The translations under genes and the position numbers were made by a program. Positions 7,845 to 16,450 of a stretch of 64,000 bases of DNA are shown here, one piece after another. The notes beneath the pieces were generated by a model. The model ran no database searches. It was not told the origin of the DNA and worked only from the letters and a program-made list of their open reading frames with translations. Source of the DNA: Maricaulis sp048269565 (lineage in GTDB: Bacteria > Pseudomonadota > Alphaproteobacteria > Caulobacterales > Maricaulaceae); the NCBI RefSeq assembly GCF_048269565.1, contig NZ_JBLXIK010000004.1, positions 1 to 64,000 of the forward strand, given 5' to 3'. How positions within the stretch are numbered: position 1 is the first letter of the stretch; each line of letters opens with the position of its first letter.

Positions 7845-8993
7845 TTAGAGGGGCGGGCGGCGGACGAAATCGGGGCCGAGATCGCGCAGGCGTGCGGCGC
7901 CGGTCAGGGCGAGATCGCGTTCAAGGCTGGTGGTGAGGAAGTCGAGGGCACGGTTGACGCCGGCTTCTCCGGCGGCGCCGAGGCCAAACAGATAGGGCCG
8001 GCCAATGGCGACGGCGCGGGCACCGAGCGCCAGTGCCTTGATGATATCGGTGCCGCGGCGGATGCCGCCGTCGAGAATGATCTCGGCCTGGCCGTCCACC
8101 GCGTGGACAATGTCGGGCAGGGCATCGATGGTTGCGGTCGAGCCGTCGAGCTGGCGCCCGCCATGATTGGATATCCACACCGCATCGGCGCCGATATCGA
8201 TGCAGCGGCGCGCATCATCGGGCCGCACAATCCCCTTGATCGCGAACGGGCCGCCCCAGACCTGTTTCATCCAGCGGGCATCTTCCCAGGTGACGGTGCG
8301 GTCAAACTGGCGGTTGATATAGCCCATGATGCCGTCGCCTTCCGGATTGTCGTCGGCGAAATTGGCCGGCGTGATCTTGGGCGTGGTCAGCATGTCGAAC
8401 AGATAGCCGGGCCGCGCCAGCACCTGGGCGACGGTCTTGGGATTGATCTTGGGCGGCACGGTAAAACTGTTGCGCAGATCGCGCTCGCGATTGCCGGCGA
8501 CGGGCACGTCGACGGTCAGGATCAGGCCGGTAAAGCCTGCAGCCCTGGCGCGCTCGAGTGAGGCCTCGACGATGGCGCGGTCCTTCCAGACATACATCTG
8601 GAACCATTTCGGGCCGGTCGTCTCCGCCGCGATCGCCTCGATCGAGGTCGAGCCCAGCGTCGAGAGCGAATAGATCAGCCCGTGGGCCGCGGCGGCGCGC
8701 GCCACCGCCGTCTCGCCGCCGCGCGGATGGAAGAGGCGCTGGGCGGCGGTCGGGGTGACGATGATCGGCGCGGCGCAGGGCGAGCCCATCACCGTGGTCG
8801 ACATGTCGATACTGGCGATATCGACCAGCGCCTTCCAGTTCAGCGCATAGGCGTCATAGCGCGAGCAATTGGCCCGCAGCGTCACCTCGTCATCGGCACC
8901 GCCATCAATATAGTCGAACACCATGCGCGGCAGGCGCTTTTTCGCCAGCGCGCGCAGGTCGTCGATATTGTGGGCGGAGTCGAGCTTGGACAT
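7845..8993 (-). CDS. FMN-dependent 2-hydroxyacid dehydrogenase (LldD/mandelate dehydrogenase family)
   Basis: A 382-residue TIM-barrel flavoprotein. The N-terminus has the family pattern LPRMVFDYIDGGADDE. The catalytic His and Arg lie in ISNHGGRQLDG, and the phosphate-binding part reads ILDGGIRRGTDIIKALALGA. It would oxidise an L-2-hydroxy acid (lactate, glycolate or mandelate type) to the 2-keto acid. The start at 8993 matches the family N-terminus; an upstream extension to 9167 looks non-coding. Because the next gene encodes a ThDP decarboxylase-like enzyme, the pair resembles a mandelate-to-aldehyde module. The substrate is inferred only from this context. Confidence 0.88.
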   Translation of the reverse strand: MSKLDSAHNIDDLRALAKKRLPRMVFDYIDGGADDEVTLRANCSRYDAYALNWKALVDIASIDMSTTVMGSPCAAPIIVTPTAAQRLFHPRGGETAVARAAAAHGLIYSLSTLGSTSIEAIAAETTGPKWFQMYVWKDRAIVEASLERARAAGFTGLILTVDVPVAGNRERDLRNSFTVPPKINPKTVAQVLARPGYLFDMLTTPKITPANFADDNPEGDGIMGYINRQFDRTVTWEDARWMKQVWGGPFAIKGIVRPDDARRCIDIGADAVWISNHGGRQLDGSTATIDALPDIVHAVDGQAEIILDGGIRRGTDIIKALALGARAVAIGRPYLFGLGAAGEAGVNRALDFLTTSLERDLALTGAARLRDLGPDFVRRPPL

Positions 8994-9215
8994 GACACGA
9001 GCCTTGCCTGCGCTGCACCAACGGTCAAGCGGCGCGGTGACGCAGCGCAGCCGGTTTTCTGCCAATTCAGCACCCGTTTGGAAAACGCATCTGAAATCAC
9101 CGGTTTCACTGGCGGCGAATGCCCGTTGCGAATAGTAGAGCCGGGCGAGTGTGTGACCTAGACACATGCCCGATCCAGGCGGCGGGCGGCCGCGTTATTT
9201 CCAGGGCGGTATCCG

Positions 9216-10115
9216 ATGTCTTTTTTGCGTCTACTCGTGGCGGGCGGCCTCGCGGCAGCCCTGTTGAGCGTTTCCCCGGCAGTCGCCTACGGCCCCGACG
9301 GTCATCGCATCGTCTGTGATCTCGCCTATCGCTATCTCAGCGACGAAGCCCGCACCGAGGTTGACCGGCTGGTGGCGCTGGATGCGGAGTTCGACCATTT
9401 CCGCGACGTCTGTTCCTGGGCCGATTCCGCCTCGCGCTCGACGCATGAATTCACCCGCACCTGGCATTATATCAACCAGCGCCGCGACGATCCGCATATC
9501 GATGCCGAGGACTGCGCCGAGGACGGCTGCATCACCGAGGCGATTGACCTGCATGCCGGGGTCTTTCTCGATCGTGCCCGCAGTGATGCTGACCGGCTCG
9601 AAGCCTTGAAATTCCTCGCCCACTGGCTCGGCGATGTTCACCAGCCAATGCATGTCTCGATCGAGGGTGATCGCGGCGGCAATGATATCGAGGTGCTCTG
9701 GCGCGGCGAACGCCACACCAATTTTCACCGCGTCTGGGATAGCGAGATCATCCTGGACTATATGAGCGAGCAATGGGGCTGGGCGCCGGAAGCGACGCGC
9801 TGGTCCTATTTCGCAGACGAACTGGCCTCGGAAATCCCGCTGGGCGGCGTTGATATCTTCACGCCGCTCGACCCGATCGCCTGGGCGCAGGAAAGCCATG
9901 ACATCGTCCGCTCGCGCGATTTCGCCTATTACTGGGCCCGCGCCGATCAGCCGATCGCGCCCGGTGACGCCTATTACGAGCGCGGCCTGCGCATCAGCCG
10001 CCAGGAATTGAAGCTCGGCGGTGTACGCCTCGCCGGGCTGCTCAATCAACTGGTCGCCGAACGCCGCCTGGCCGCGCTCGGCGGCGGCTCGCCACTGTCG
10101 GCACTGGACGACTAA
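9216..10115 (+). CDS. S1/P1-type zinc-dependent nuclease, secreted
   Basis: A 299-residue protein with a clear signal peptide (cleavage after AVA, about residue 24). It has the zinc-ligand pattern of S1/P1 nucleases: GPDGH at the mature N-terminus, CSWAD, TWHYINQ, FLAHWLGDVHQPMHV, GGNDIEV and NFHRVWDSEI. These enzymes cleave single-stranded RNA/DNA and 3'-phosphates in the periplasm or medium, helping phosphate and nucleoside scavenging. The mature protein would begin with Tyr rather than the Trp that normally supplies the N-terminal zinc ligand. That substitution can still ligate through the main-chain amine. It appears monocistronic. Confidence 0.9.
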   Translation: MSFLRLLVAGGLAAALLSVSPAVAYGPDGHRIVCDLAYRYLSDEARTEVDRLVALDAEFDHFRDVCSWADSASRSTHEFTRTWHYINQRRDDPHIDAEDCAEDGCITEAIDLHAGVFLDRARSDADRLEALKFLAHWLGDVHQPMHVSIEGDRGGNDIEVLWRGERHTNFHRVWDSEIILDYMSEQWGWAPEATRWSYFADELASEIPLGGVDIFTPLDPIAWAQESHDIVRSRDFAYYWARADQPIAPGDAYYERGLRISRQELKLGGVRLAGLLNQLVAERRLAALGGGSPLSALDD

Positions 10116-10238
10116 CGCACGGCGACGTCGCAGAAATCGACCGCGCGGGCCCGCTTCCCGCTTGTCGCGATGCGTTCATAATGGTTAACATGCCTGCCGG
10201 TGCGGCCCTGACGGGGCCTGCAAACTCCGGGGGGAGAT

Positions 10239-11261
10239 GTGTTGGATTTTGCGGACCAGACGGTTCTGATTGGCGCCGCCATGGCAGCGCTTATCCTGGT
10301 GCTGCTGGCGGTCATCTTCGCGATGGTGGCCTCGCGCCGCCAGAACGCGTCGGACGAGGAGCAGGTCGCCAAGCTGCGCCGCAAGCGCGCTGTCGCCTAT
10401 CAGGAGGCCAAGGCCGAGTATCGCCGCTTCCGGTCGAAATTCGAGAAGTCCAATACGCTGCTGATCGAGTTCATCCATGATCTCGGCGATGGCTTCATCG
10501 GGCGGGACAGTGCGCCGCAGCAGATCGTGTTCGACGAGGCCTTTGAGGCGATCGCGCTGATCCGTCAGGCCAATCCGCGCTCCAAAATCGTCATCGTGCT
10601 GCACACGCTCGGCGGCTATGCCCGTCCGGCGCACATGATCGCACTGGCGATCAAGGAACATTTGCGCAAGACCAAGCACAATTCGAAACGCGACCCGCAC
10701 GTCGTCGCCTATGTGCCCTATGTCGCCATGTCCGGCGGGGCGATGATCGCGCTGGCGGCCGAGAAGGTAGCGATGGATGCGACCGCCTCCCTCGGTCCGA
10801 TCGACACCATCTATGGCGGTTTCCCGACCGAGACCTATCGCGATCTGCTCGAGCAGAAGGGTCCGCTGGCGACCCAGGACGTGCTGGTGATGCTCGCCCA
10901 CGAGGCCGAGAAATACGACCGTTATGCCGACCGGATCGCGCGCGAGATCATTCACGACAATCACAAGGCCGAGGACAGGGATCCCGATTTCCTCGCCGAC
11001 TATCTGTCCTCCGGCAAGCTCTCGCACAGTGAGGCAATCTCGCCGGCCGGGGCGAAGGAGCTGGGCGTCAATGTCACGACGAAGATCCCGCCGGAGATCT
11101 ATGGTCTCGTCGATGCCCGCATCCGGATGATTCATACGCGGCTTGAGTATGAGGAGCGCCATGCCGCCAATCCGGACGCTGGCGGCTCCGAGGCCGAGGA
11201 TGCCGACAAGACCATGCAGCGCGTCATCCGTGAGAGCCTGGGCGGCGGGGTCCGGATCTGA
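10239..11261 (+). CDS. Membrane-anchored ClpP-class serine protease (SDH/SppA-like)
   Basis: A 340-residue protein with one N-terminal membrane helix (about 8-30), a charged coiled-coil stretch (40-70), and a ClpP/crotonase-fold domain of the serine-dehydrogenase-proteinase (SDH_sah) family. LHTLGGYARPAHMIA forms the oxyanion-type loop and VAMSGGAMIALAA contains the predicted nucleophile serine. Such proteins are thought to cleave membrane or signal peptides at the inner face of the membrane. The start is GTG at 10239; TTG at 10242 gives better spacing from GGGGGAG and is equally possible. Substrate unknown. Confidence 0.82.
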   Translation: MLDFADQTVLIGAAMAALILVLLAVIFAMVASRRQNASDEEQVAKLRRKRAVAYQEAKAEYRRFRSKFEKSNTLLIEFIHDLGDGFIGRDSAPQQIVFDEAFEAIALIRQANPRSKIVIVLHTLGGYARPAHMIALAIKEHLRKTKHNSKRDPHVVAYVPYVAMSGGAMIALAAEKVAMDATASLGPIDTIYGGFPTETYRDLLEQKGPLATQDVLVMLAHEAEKYDRYADRIAREIIHDNHKAEDRDPDFLADYLSSGKLSHSEAISPAGAKELGVNVTTKIPPEIYGLVDARIRMIHTRLEYEERHAANPDAGGSEAEDADKTMQRVIRESLGGGVRI

Positions 11262-11340
11262 CGGTTGGCGGTGCTGCACTCATGGCTTGAACCGGCTCCG
11301 GTCAGCCCCAATTACTGGGCTGACAATGAAGGATGCCATC

Positions 11341-11811
11341 ATGAGTGAGAAGTCGGGGCTTTATGCCGATGTCCGCAAGCAGATCGCCTCGGTGATTGCC
11401 GGAGAGACCAGTGTGACGGCGCGCTATGCCAGCGCTGCCTGCCTGTTGCGCGAGGCGTTCGGCGCCCGCTTTTTCTGGACCGGCTTTTATGTCGTTGATC
11501 CGCTCAAGCCTGATGAACTTGTGGTCGGCCCCTATCAGGGCACGCTGGGTTGTCTGCGCATCCCCTTCGGGCGCGGTGTCTGCGGCGCAGCCGCGGCGAC
11601 GGGCGAGACGCAGCTGGTGAGCGATGTCCACGCCTTCCCCGGTCATATCGCCTGCGACAGCCGCTCGAATTCGGAAATCGTGGTGCCGGTATTCGGGCCG
11701 GACGGCGTGCTGGCGGCTGTGCTCGATATCGATTCGACGGAGTTTGGCGCCTTCGACCTTGAAGACCAGGCCGGTCTCGAAGCGATCTGCCGCGATTTGC
11801 TGACGGTCTGA
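11341..11811 (+). CDS. Free methionine-(R)-sulfoxide reductase (fRMsr)
   Basis: A 156-residue single GAF-domain enzyme that reduces free Met-(R)-sulfoxide using thioredoxin. The three redox cysteines are present as C71 (GCLRIPFGRG), C81 (GVCGAA) and C105 (HIACDSRSNSEIV), with the same 10/24 spacing as the E. coli enzyme, so it should be active. The ATG at 11341 has AAGGA 7 nt upstream. A longer frame upstream overlaps the preceding protease gene and was rejected. A thioredoxin 2 gene lies 2.3 kb downstream but not in the same operon. Confidence 0.93.
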   Translation: MSEKSGLYADVRKQIASVIAGETSVTARYASAACLLREAFGARFFWTGFYVVDPLKPDELVVGPYQGTLGCLRIPFGRGVCGAAAATGETQLVSDVHAFPGHIACDSRSNSEIVVPVFGPDGVLAAVLDIDSTEFGAFDLEDQAGLEAICRDLLTV

Positions 11812-11842
11812 GCCGCGCCCCGGATGCCGATGCAGACGCGGT

Positions 11843-11903
11843 GGGTGGCAGCGCGTTGAGCTTGGGGCAAGGGCGCTGCCACCCGCCCCGCCTTTTGGGG
11901 CGG
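11843..11903. terminator. Tandem hairpins after the fRMsr gene
   Basis: Two adjacent inverted repeats. A 12-bp stem runs 11843-11854 with 11873-11884, and a 7-bp GC stem runs 11883-11889 with 11897-11903. There is no clear T-run, so termination would be weak or factor-assisted. An mRNA 3'-end stabiliser is the alternative. Confidence 0.4.
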
Positions 11904-12064
11904 CGGGGCTCGCGAGCTGTGGGCCCGGTCCGGATTGCACCGGATCAGTCTCGGTCAACCTTGTCGAAGACCGGGCGGGTGTCGCGATCGAGGATATCTT
12001 TACTGAAAAATAATTCAATGAACAGAGTTTCATTTTATCAGTCAGCACCCGCCGGGGAAATCAG

Positions 12065-12709
12065 GTGGCCGTAAGCCGCAAGGACCAGAAGGATGCCACC
12101 CGCGAGCGCCTCGTCAGCGCCGGCGCGACCATCTTTGCCGCCGATGGCGTGCAGGGCGCGCGAATCGCCGACATTGCCCGTGAGGCCGGTGTCGCGATGG
12201 GCACACTCTACACGCATTTTGCCGACAAGGAGGCGCTGTTCCTCGAAGTCATGCGTGCGGGCAAGCAAAGCGTTCTCGAGGGGCTGGCGCTGGCCCGTGA
12301 GTCCTCCGACACCCGCGAGGGCCGTGACCGGGCTGCGATGGAGGGCGTGGTCGCCTTCGCCCAGATTTATGGCCCCTTGTTCCGCTTGATGCTCAGCCGA
12401 GGTGCCGGCGACCCGGTTCAGCGCGAGGTGGTAGATGCCATTACGGCACTGCGGGTCGCCGAACTGATCGAAGGCCAGGCCGAGGGCTGGGCCCGTGCCG
12501 ATCTCGATCCCGAGGCGGCGGCGCGCTGTGAAGTCGGCGCCGTTTTCCATCTGCTCGACTGGTGGATCGACAATCCGGGGCGCTTCACGCCGGCGGCGCT
12601 GGTTGAGCAGCTTTGCAGTGTCCGCCGCCTTGGCATTGAAGGCGCCGGCCCGCTGGCCGGCAGCGCCGGCGACTTGCCGCCCGCAACCGCGAAAGGCAGC
12701 ATGTCCTGA
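12065..12709 (+). CDS. TetR family transcriptional regulator
   Basis: A 214-residue repressor-type protein. The N-terminal helix-turn-helix covers about 10-58, with the family pattern ATRERLVSAGATIFAADGV and IAREAGVAMGTLYTHFADKE. The C-terminal ligand domain is all-helical; its ligand cannot be inferred. The start is GTG at 12065, preceded by GGGGAAA. The stop shares one base with the start of the YgjP-type metalloprotease gene (TGATG), so the two are translationally coupled. The regulator may control its own operon. Confidence 0.9.
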   Translation: MAVSRKDQKDATRERLVSAGATIFAADGVQGARIADIAREAGVAMGTLYTHFADKEALFLEVMRAGKQSVLEGLALARESSDTREGRDRAAMEGVVAFAQIYGPLFRLMLSRGAGDPVQREVVDAITALRVAELIEGQAEGWARADLDPEAAARCEVGAVFHLLDWWIDNPGRFTPAALVEQLCSVRRLGIEGAGPLAGSAGDLPPATAKGSMS

Positions 12710-13434
12710 TGACAAAGCCCGCCCGTATCCGCCTGGATGAGCATGAGATCGACTATGTGCTCCTGCGCAGCCGCCGCCGCACGATCGGCTTCACCATTGG
12801 CCGCGACGGGCTGACGGTGACGGCGCCGCAGCGCGTCAGCCTCCGGGAAATCGAAGGCGCGTTGCAGCAGAAATCCCACTGGATCCTCAGCAAGCTCGCG
12901 GCCTGGGCCGAGCGGCCGCGCCAGCGTGAGCTGGCCTATGAAAGCGGCGAGATGCTGCCCTGGCTCGGCGGTGAGCTCCGGCTGCAGGTCGAGCCGCGCG
13001 GCATTCGCACCACGCTGCGCCGCGAGGGCGACCGGGTTCTCGTTACCGTCGACCCGGAGGCCAGCGGTGAGCTGCGCAGGCGTGCCATCGCCGGCGCCCT
13101 GGCACGACACTACAAGCGCGAGGGCGAGCAGTTCATGGCGCCGCGCGTGGCGCAGTTTGCCGCGCGTCTCGACCGGCCGCTGCGCAAGGTCGTGGTCCGT
13201 GACCAGAAACGGCGCTGGGGCTCGTGCGCAGCCGATGGCACCATCCGGCTCAACTGGCGGCTGATGGGGTTTCCGGAGGTGTTGATCGACTATGTCTGCG
13301 CCCATGAGGCGGCGCATCTGGTCGAGCCGAATCATTCGGCAGCCTTCTGGAACACGGTTGCCCGTCTGATGCCCGACTGGAAACTGCACCGCGAACAGAT
13401 GCGGCGCGAGGCGGACTTGTGGACTTGGGACTAG
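12709..13434 (+). CDS. YgjP/WLM-type M48 family metallopeptidase (DUF45)
   Basis: A 241-residue protein. The N-terminal half is a beta-rich DUF45 region. The C-terminal half has the zinc motif HEAAH (in YVCAHEAAHLVEPNHS) with NHSAAFWNTV following, and the conserved RWGSC just before it, which together define the YgjP/SprT-like family. These cytosolic proteins are presumed zinc proteases; in some bacteria relatives are linked to nucleotide or restriction systems, but no partner is visible here. It is translationally coupled to the TetR gene upstream. Confidence 0.9.
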   Translation: MTKPARIRLDEHEIDYVLLRSRRRTIGFTIGRDGLTVTAPQRVSLREIEGALQQKSHWILSKLAAWAERPRQRELAYESGEMLPWLGGELRLQVEPRGIRTTLRREGDRVLVTVDPEASGELRRRAIAGALARHYKREGEQFMAPRVAQFAARLDRPLRKVVVRDQKRRWGSCAADGTIRLNWRLMGFPEVLIDYVCAHEAAHLVEPNHSAAFWNTVARLMPDWKLHREQMRREADLWTWD

Positions 13435-13553
13435 GACGTGCGGCGGGGTAGGCCGCCAGCACAGGCTGCGATCAATGTCGTGAACGGGCTGGAAATTTTG
13501 CCAAGCAACTGGTTAGCTCAAGAAACGCCGTGACTACAGGGGAGGGGGAGTCG

Positions 13554-14000
13554 ATGCCGGATGGTTTTGCATACACGCTCAGCATGGTTCTGGACGACAA
13601 GGCCTTGTCGATCCAGCTTCATGGCGGCTGCGATATCGAGGCGAGCCTGGTCTCGCTTCAGACGCTTGCCGACACGCTGGCGAAAAATCCGATCGAAGGC
13701 CTGCTGATGGATTACAGCCGGTATGAGCTGACCTTTGAAATGGACGAATTTTCCAAGCTTGCCGACGCATACTGTACCGAATTCCCGGACCGTTTCCCGG
13801 TCGCCTTTGTCTATCGGGAGAACCAGGTCGGACGGGCGATCTACATGACCCGGCGGCTTGAAGAGACAGGCCGGCCCAGCCGTGCCTTCGACTCGGCTGA
13901 CATGGCGATGTCCTGGCTGCAGGACCAGCTGGTGCCGCGCGTGATGCCGCCGTCCGGCGGGCCCGGCCAGTCGGGCACGAGTCTGGGGGCGGCCGGCTAG
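13554..14000 (+). CDS. STAS/SpoIIAA-like protein
   Basis: A 148-residue protein with alternating strands and helices (LSIQLHGGCDIEASLVSLQT, GLLMDYSRYELTFEM, FPVAFVYRENQVGRAIYMTR). This resembles the SpoIIAA-like STAS domain seen in uncharacterised alphaproteobacterial proteins. It is similar in layout to the protein encoded at 55302-55703: a 'LLMDY/LLDF' strand, then a Phe/Met-rich strand with a positively charged helix, and a final helix ending in W-L or W-T. A strong GGGGAGGGGGAG precedes the ATG at 13554; the GTG at 13530 is less likely. The C-terminal tail is Pro/Gly-rich. Function unknown. Confidence 0.55.
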   Translation: MPDGFAYTLSMVLDDKALSIQLHGGCDIEASLVSLQTLADTLAKNPIEGLLMDYSRYELTFEMDEFSKLADAYCTEFPDRFPVAFVYRENQVGRAIYMTRRLEETGRPSRAFDSADMAMSWLQDQLVPRVMPPSGGPGQSGTSLGAAG

Positions 14001-14113
14001 GCGCTGGCGATCTCACCGGTTTCAGGCCCGGCGTTTTTGCCGCACCGCCCCGATATGGAAGCGGGCAGCTGGCGTCGCTATTGTCAGCTCAGCCATAGCC
14101 GGGTGAACTAGCC

Positions 14114-14554
14114 ATGACCGATTTGATCCACATCACCTGTCCGGTCTGCCAGGCCAGAAACCGCATCCCGGCGGACAGGCTTTCCGCCAGCCCGACCTGC
14201 GGCAAGTGCAAGGCGCCGCTGTTTCCGGACACCCCGTTCGAGCTCGATGAAGCCCGGCTCAACAAGCATCTGAAAAATGATGAAGTCCCGCTGCTGGTGG
14301 ATTTCTGGGCGCCCTGGTGCGGCCCGTGCAAGATGATGGGGCCGATGTTTGCGGACGCCTCGCGGCAGATGTCACCGGCGGTGCGCTTTGCCAAGCTCGA
14401 TACCGAACAGCACCAGAGCGTCGGCGCCCGCTTCCAGATCCGCGGCATTCCGCTGATCATCCTGTTCGACAAGGGCCGGGAAGTCGCCCGCCAGACCGGG
14501 CTGATGAATGCGGGGCAGATCGTCAGCTGGGTCAGGCAGAATTTAAAGGGGTAG
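14114..14554 (+). CDS. Thioredoxin 2 (TrxC type)
   Basis: A 146-residue protein with an N-terminal zinc ribbon (C9, C12, C29, C32; CPVC and CGKC) followed by a thioredoxin fold with the active site WCGPC at 68-72 and the conserved cis-Pro in RGIPLIILF. It reduces disulfides in cytosolic proteins. TrxC proteins resist or respond to oxidative stress through the zinc site. It fits functionally with the fRMsr upstream, whose family uses thioredoxin, although they are separate transcripts. Confidence 0.94.
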   Translation: MTDLIHITCPVCQARNRIPADRLSASPTCGKCKAPLFPDTPFELDEARLNKHLKNDEVPLLVDFWAPWCGPCKMMGPMFADASRQMSPAVRFAKLDTEQHQSVGARFQIRGIPLIILFDKGREVARQTGLMNAGQIVSWVRQNLKG

Positions 14555-14724
14555 GGGCCTCCCCCGTGGCAATCGCACCGCGCCGTCCCCATCTATCTCC
14601 CGACACATAATCCGCCGGATGCTCCCCGATCTGCCCCCATGCGCTGCGGCCGCGTTGCCCAATGCCCGGCGGTCAGTTAAAGGGAGCCCAGCTTTACCCC
14701 CTTTGCCGAAGAGACCATCCGCCC

Positions 14725-16392
14725 ATGTCCGCCTATCAATACGTCTTCCATATGGACAAGCTGTCCAAGACCTATCCCGGTGCCTCCAAGCCCGTGTTCG
14801 AAAATATCTCGCTCCACTTCCTGCCCGACGCCAAGATCGGTGTCGTCGGCGTCAATGGTTCGGGTAAATCCACCCTGCTGAAGATCATGGCCGGGATGGA
14901 TAGCGAATTCAGTGGCGAGGCTTGGGCCGAAAAGGGCGTCAAGGTCGGCTATCTGGCCCAGGAGCCCAATCTCGATGACTCCAAGACTGTCTGGGAAAAC
15001 GTCATTGAGGGCTCGGCGCAGAAGAAGCTGATCGACGAGTTCAATGCCGTCTCGATGAAGCTCGCGGAGGATTATTCCGACGAGCTGATGGAAGAGATGA
15101 ATACGCTGCAGGAAAAGATCGATGCGGCCGATGCCTGGGACATTGATTCCAAGATCGAAATGGCGATGGACGCGCTGCGTTGCGCGCCGGCCGACTGGGG
15201 CGTCAAGGATCTCTCCGGTGGTGAACGCCGCCGCGTCGCGCTGTGCCGCCTGCTGCTGTCGGAACCGCACATGCTGCTGCTCGATGAGCCGACCAACCAC
15301 CTCGATGCCGAATCGGTGGCCTGGCTGCAGAATTATCTCGAGAAATTCGCCGGCGCCGTGCTGGTCGTGACCCACGACCGCTACTTCCTTGATAGCATCA
15401 CCACCTGGACGCTGGAACTCGATCGCGGCCGCGGCGTGCCCTATGAGGGTGGCTATTCCTCCTGGCTGGAACAGAAGACCAAGCGTCTGGCCCAGGAAGG
15501 CCGCGAGAAATCCGCCAAGGAACGCGCCCTGGCCCGCGAGCTGAACTGGATCCGCTCCTCGCCGAAAGCGCGCCAGGCCAAGTCCAAGGCGCGTATCCGC
15601 TCCTATGAGGAATTGCGCGAGCAGGCCGAACGGGCCGATATTTCGCACGCGACGATCAATATCCCGCCAGGCCCGCGCCTCGGTGGTGTCGTGGTCGAGG
15701 TCGAGGGCCTGAAGAAGGGCTATGGCGACAAGCTGCTGATCGATGGTCTGGAATTCAAGCTGCCACCGGGCGGCGTTGTCGGTGTGATCGGCCCCAATGG
15801 TGCCGGTAAATCGACCCTGTTCCGCATGATTATCGGCCAGGAAACGCCTGATGAAGGCTCGATCCGGCTCGGCGATACAGTCAAGCTGGGCTATGTCGAC
15901 CAGTCGCGCGACCAGCTCGATCCGAAGAAGACCGTCTGGGAGGAAATCTCCGAGGGCAATGACATGCTCAATCTCGGCAATCGCGAAGTGCCGAGCCGGG
16001 CCTATGTCGGTGCCTTCAACTTCAAGGGCGGCGACCAGCAAAAGAAGGTCGGCCTGCTCTCCGGCGGTGAGCGCAATCGCGTCCACCTCGCCAAGATGCT
16101 GAAAGAGGGCGGCAATCTCCTCCTCCTCGATGAGCCGACCAATGATCTCGACGTCGAGACCCTCTCGGCCCTGGAAGAAGCGCTGGAAATCTATCCCGGC
16201 TGCGCCGTGGTCATCTCCCACGACCGCTTCTTCCTCGACCGCATCGCCACCCACATTCTCGCCTTTGAAGGCGATAGCCATGTGGAATGGTTTGAAGGCT
16301 CCTTCTCCGATTATCTCGAAGACAAGAAGCGCCGCCTCGGCGCCGATGCGGACATCCCGCACCGGATCAAGTTCCAGAAATTCGGACGGTAG
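14725..16392 (+). CDS. ettA: Energy-dependent translational throttle EttA (ABC-F)
   Basis: A 555-residue soluble ABC-F protein, the same length as the E. coli one. The two nucleotide-binding domains have Walker A GVNGSGKSTL and GPNGAGKSTL, signatures LSGGERRRVAL and LSGGERNRVHL, and Walker B LLLLDEPTNDLD-type motifs. The first domain has an inserted arm, and the linker is basic (SSPKARQAKSKARI). It binds the ribosomal E site and gates the first peptide bond according to ATP/ADP. The start at 14725 agrees with the family N-terminus (MSAYQYVFHMDKL). A strong terminator follows. Confidence 0.96.
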   Translation: MSAYQYVFHMDKLSKTYPGASKPVFENISLHFLPDAKIGVVGVNGSGKSTLLKIMAGMDSEFSGEAWAEKGVKVGYLAQEPNLDDSKTVWENVIEGSAQKKLIDEFNAVSMKLAEDYSDELMEEMNTLQEKIDAADAWDIDSKIEMAMDALRCAPADWGVKDLSGGERRRVALCRLLLSEPHMLLLDEPTNHLDAESVAWLQNYLEKFAGAVLVVTHDRYFLDSITTWTLELDRGRGVPYEGGYSSWLEQKTKRLAQEGREKSAKERALARELNWIRSSPKARQAKSKARIRSYEELREQAERADISHATINIPPGPRLGGVVVEVEGLKKGYGDKLLIDGLEFKLPPGGVVGVIGPNGAGKSTLFRMIIGQETPDEGSIRLGDTVKLGYVDQSRDQLDPKKTVWEEISEGNDMLNLGNREVPSRAYVGAFNFKGGDQQKKVGLLSGGERNRVHLAKMLKEGGNLLLLDEPTNDLDVETLSALEEALEIYPGCAVVISHDRFFLDRIATHILAFEGDSHVEWFEGSFSDYLEDKKRRLGADADIPHRIKFQKFGR

Positions 16393-16420
16393 TCCGCAAT
16401 TTCATTCGCATGCAGAGAAG

Positions 16421-16447
16421 GCCCGGCGCGAGCGCCGGGCTTTTTTT
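16421..16447 (+). terminator. Rho-independent terminator of ettA
   Basis: A perfect 8-bp GC stem (GCCCGGCG / CGCCGGGC, 16421-16428 with 16433-16440) with a CGAG loop, followed directly by seven T residues. It lies 28 nt after the ettA stop. It lacks a T-run in the other direction, so it does not terminate the converging dadA gene. Confidence 0.93.
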
Positions 16448-16450
16448 GTG

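Noticed and set aside
14677..16362. A long reverse-strand reading frame (561 codons) opposite ettA
   Set aside because: It is a GC-rich antisense shadow of the highly conserved ettA gene with no domain of its own and no ribosome site.
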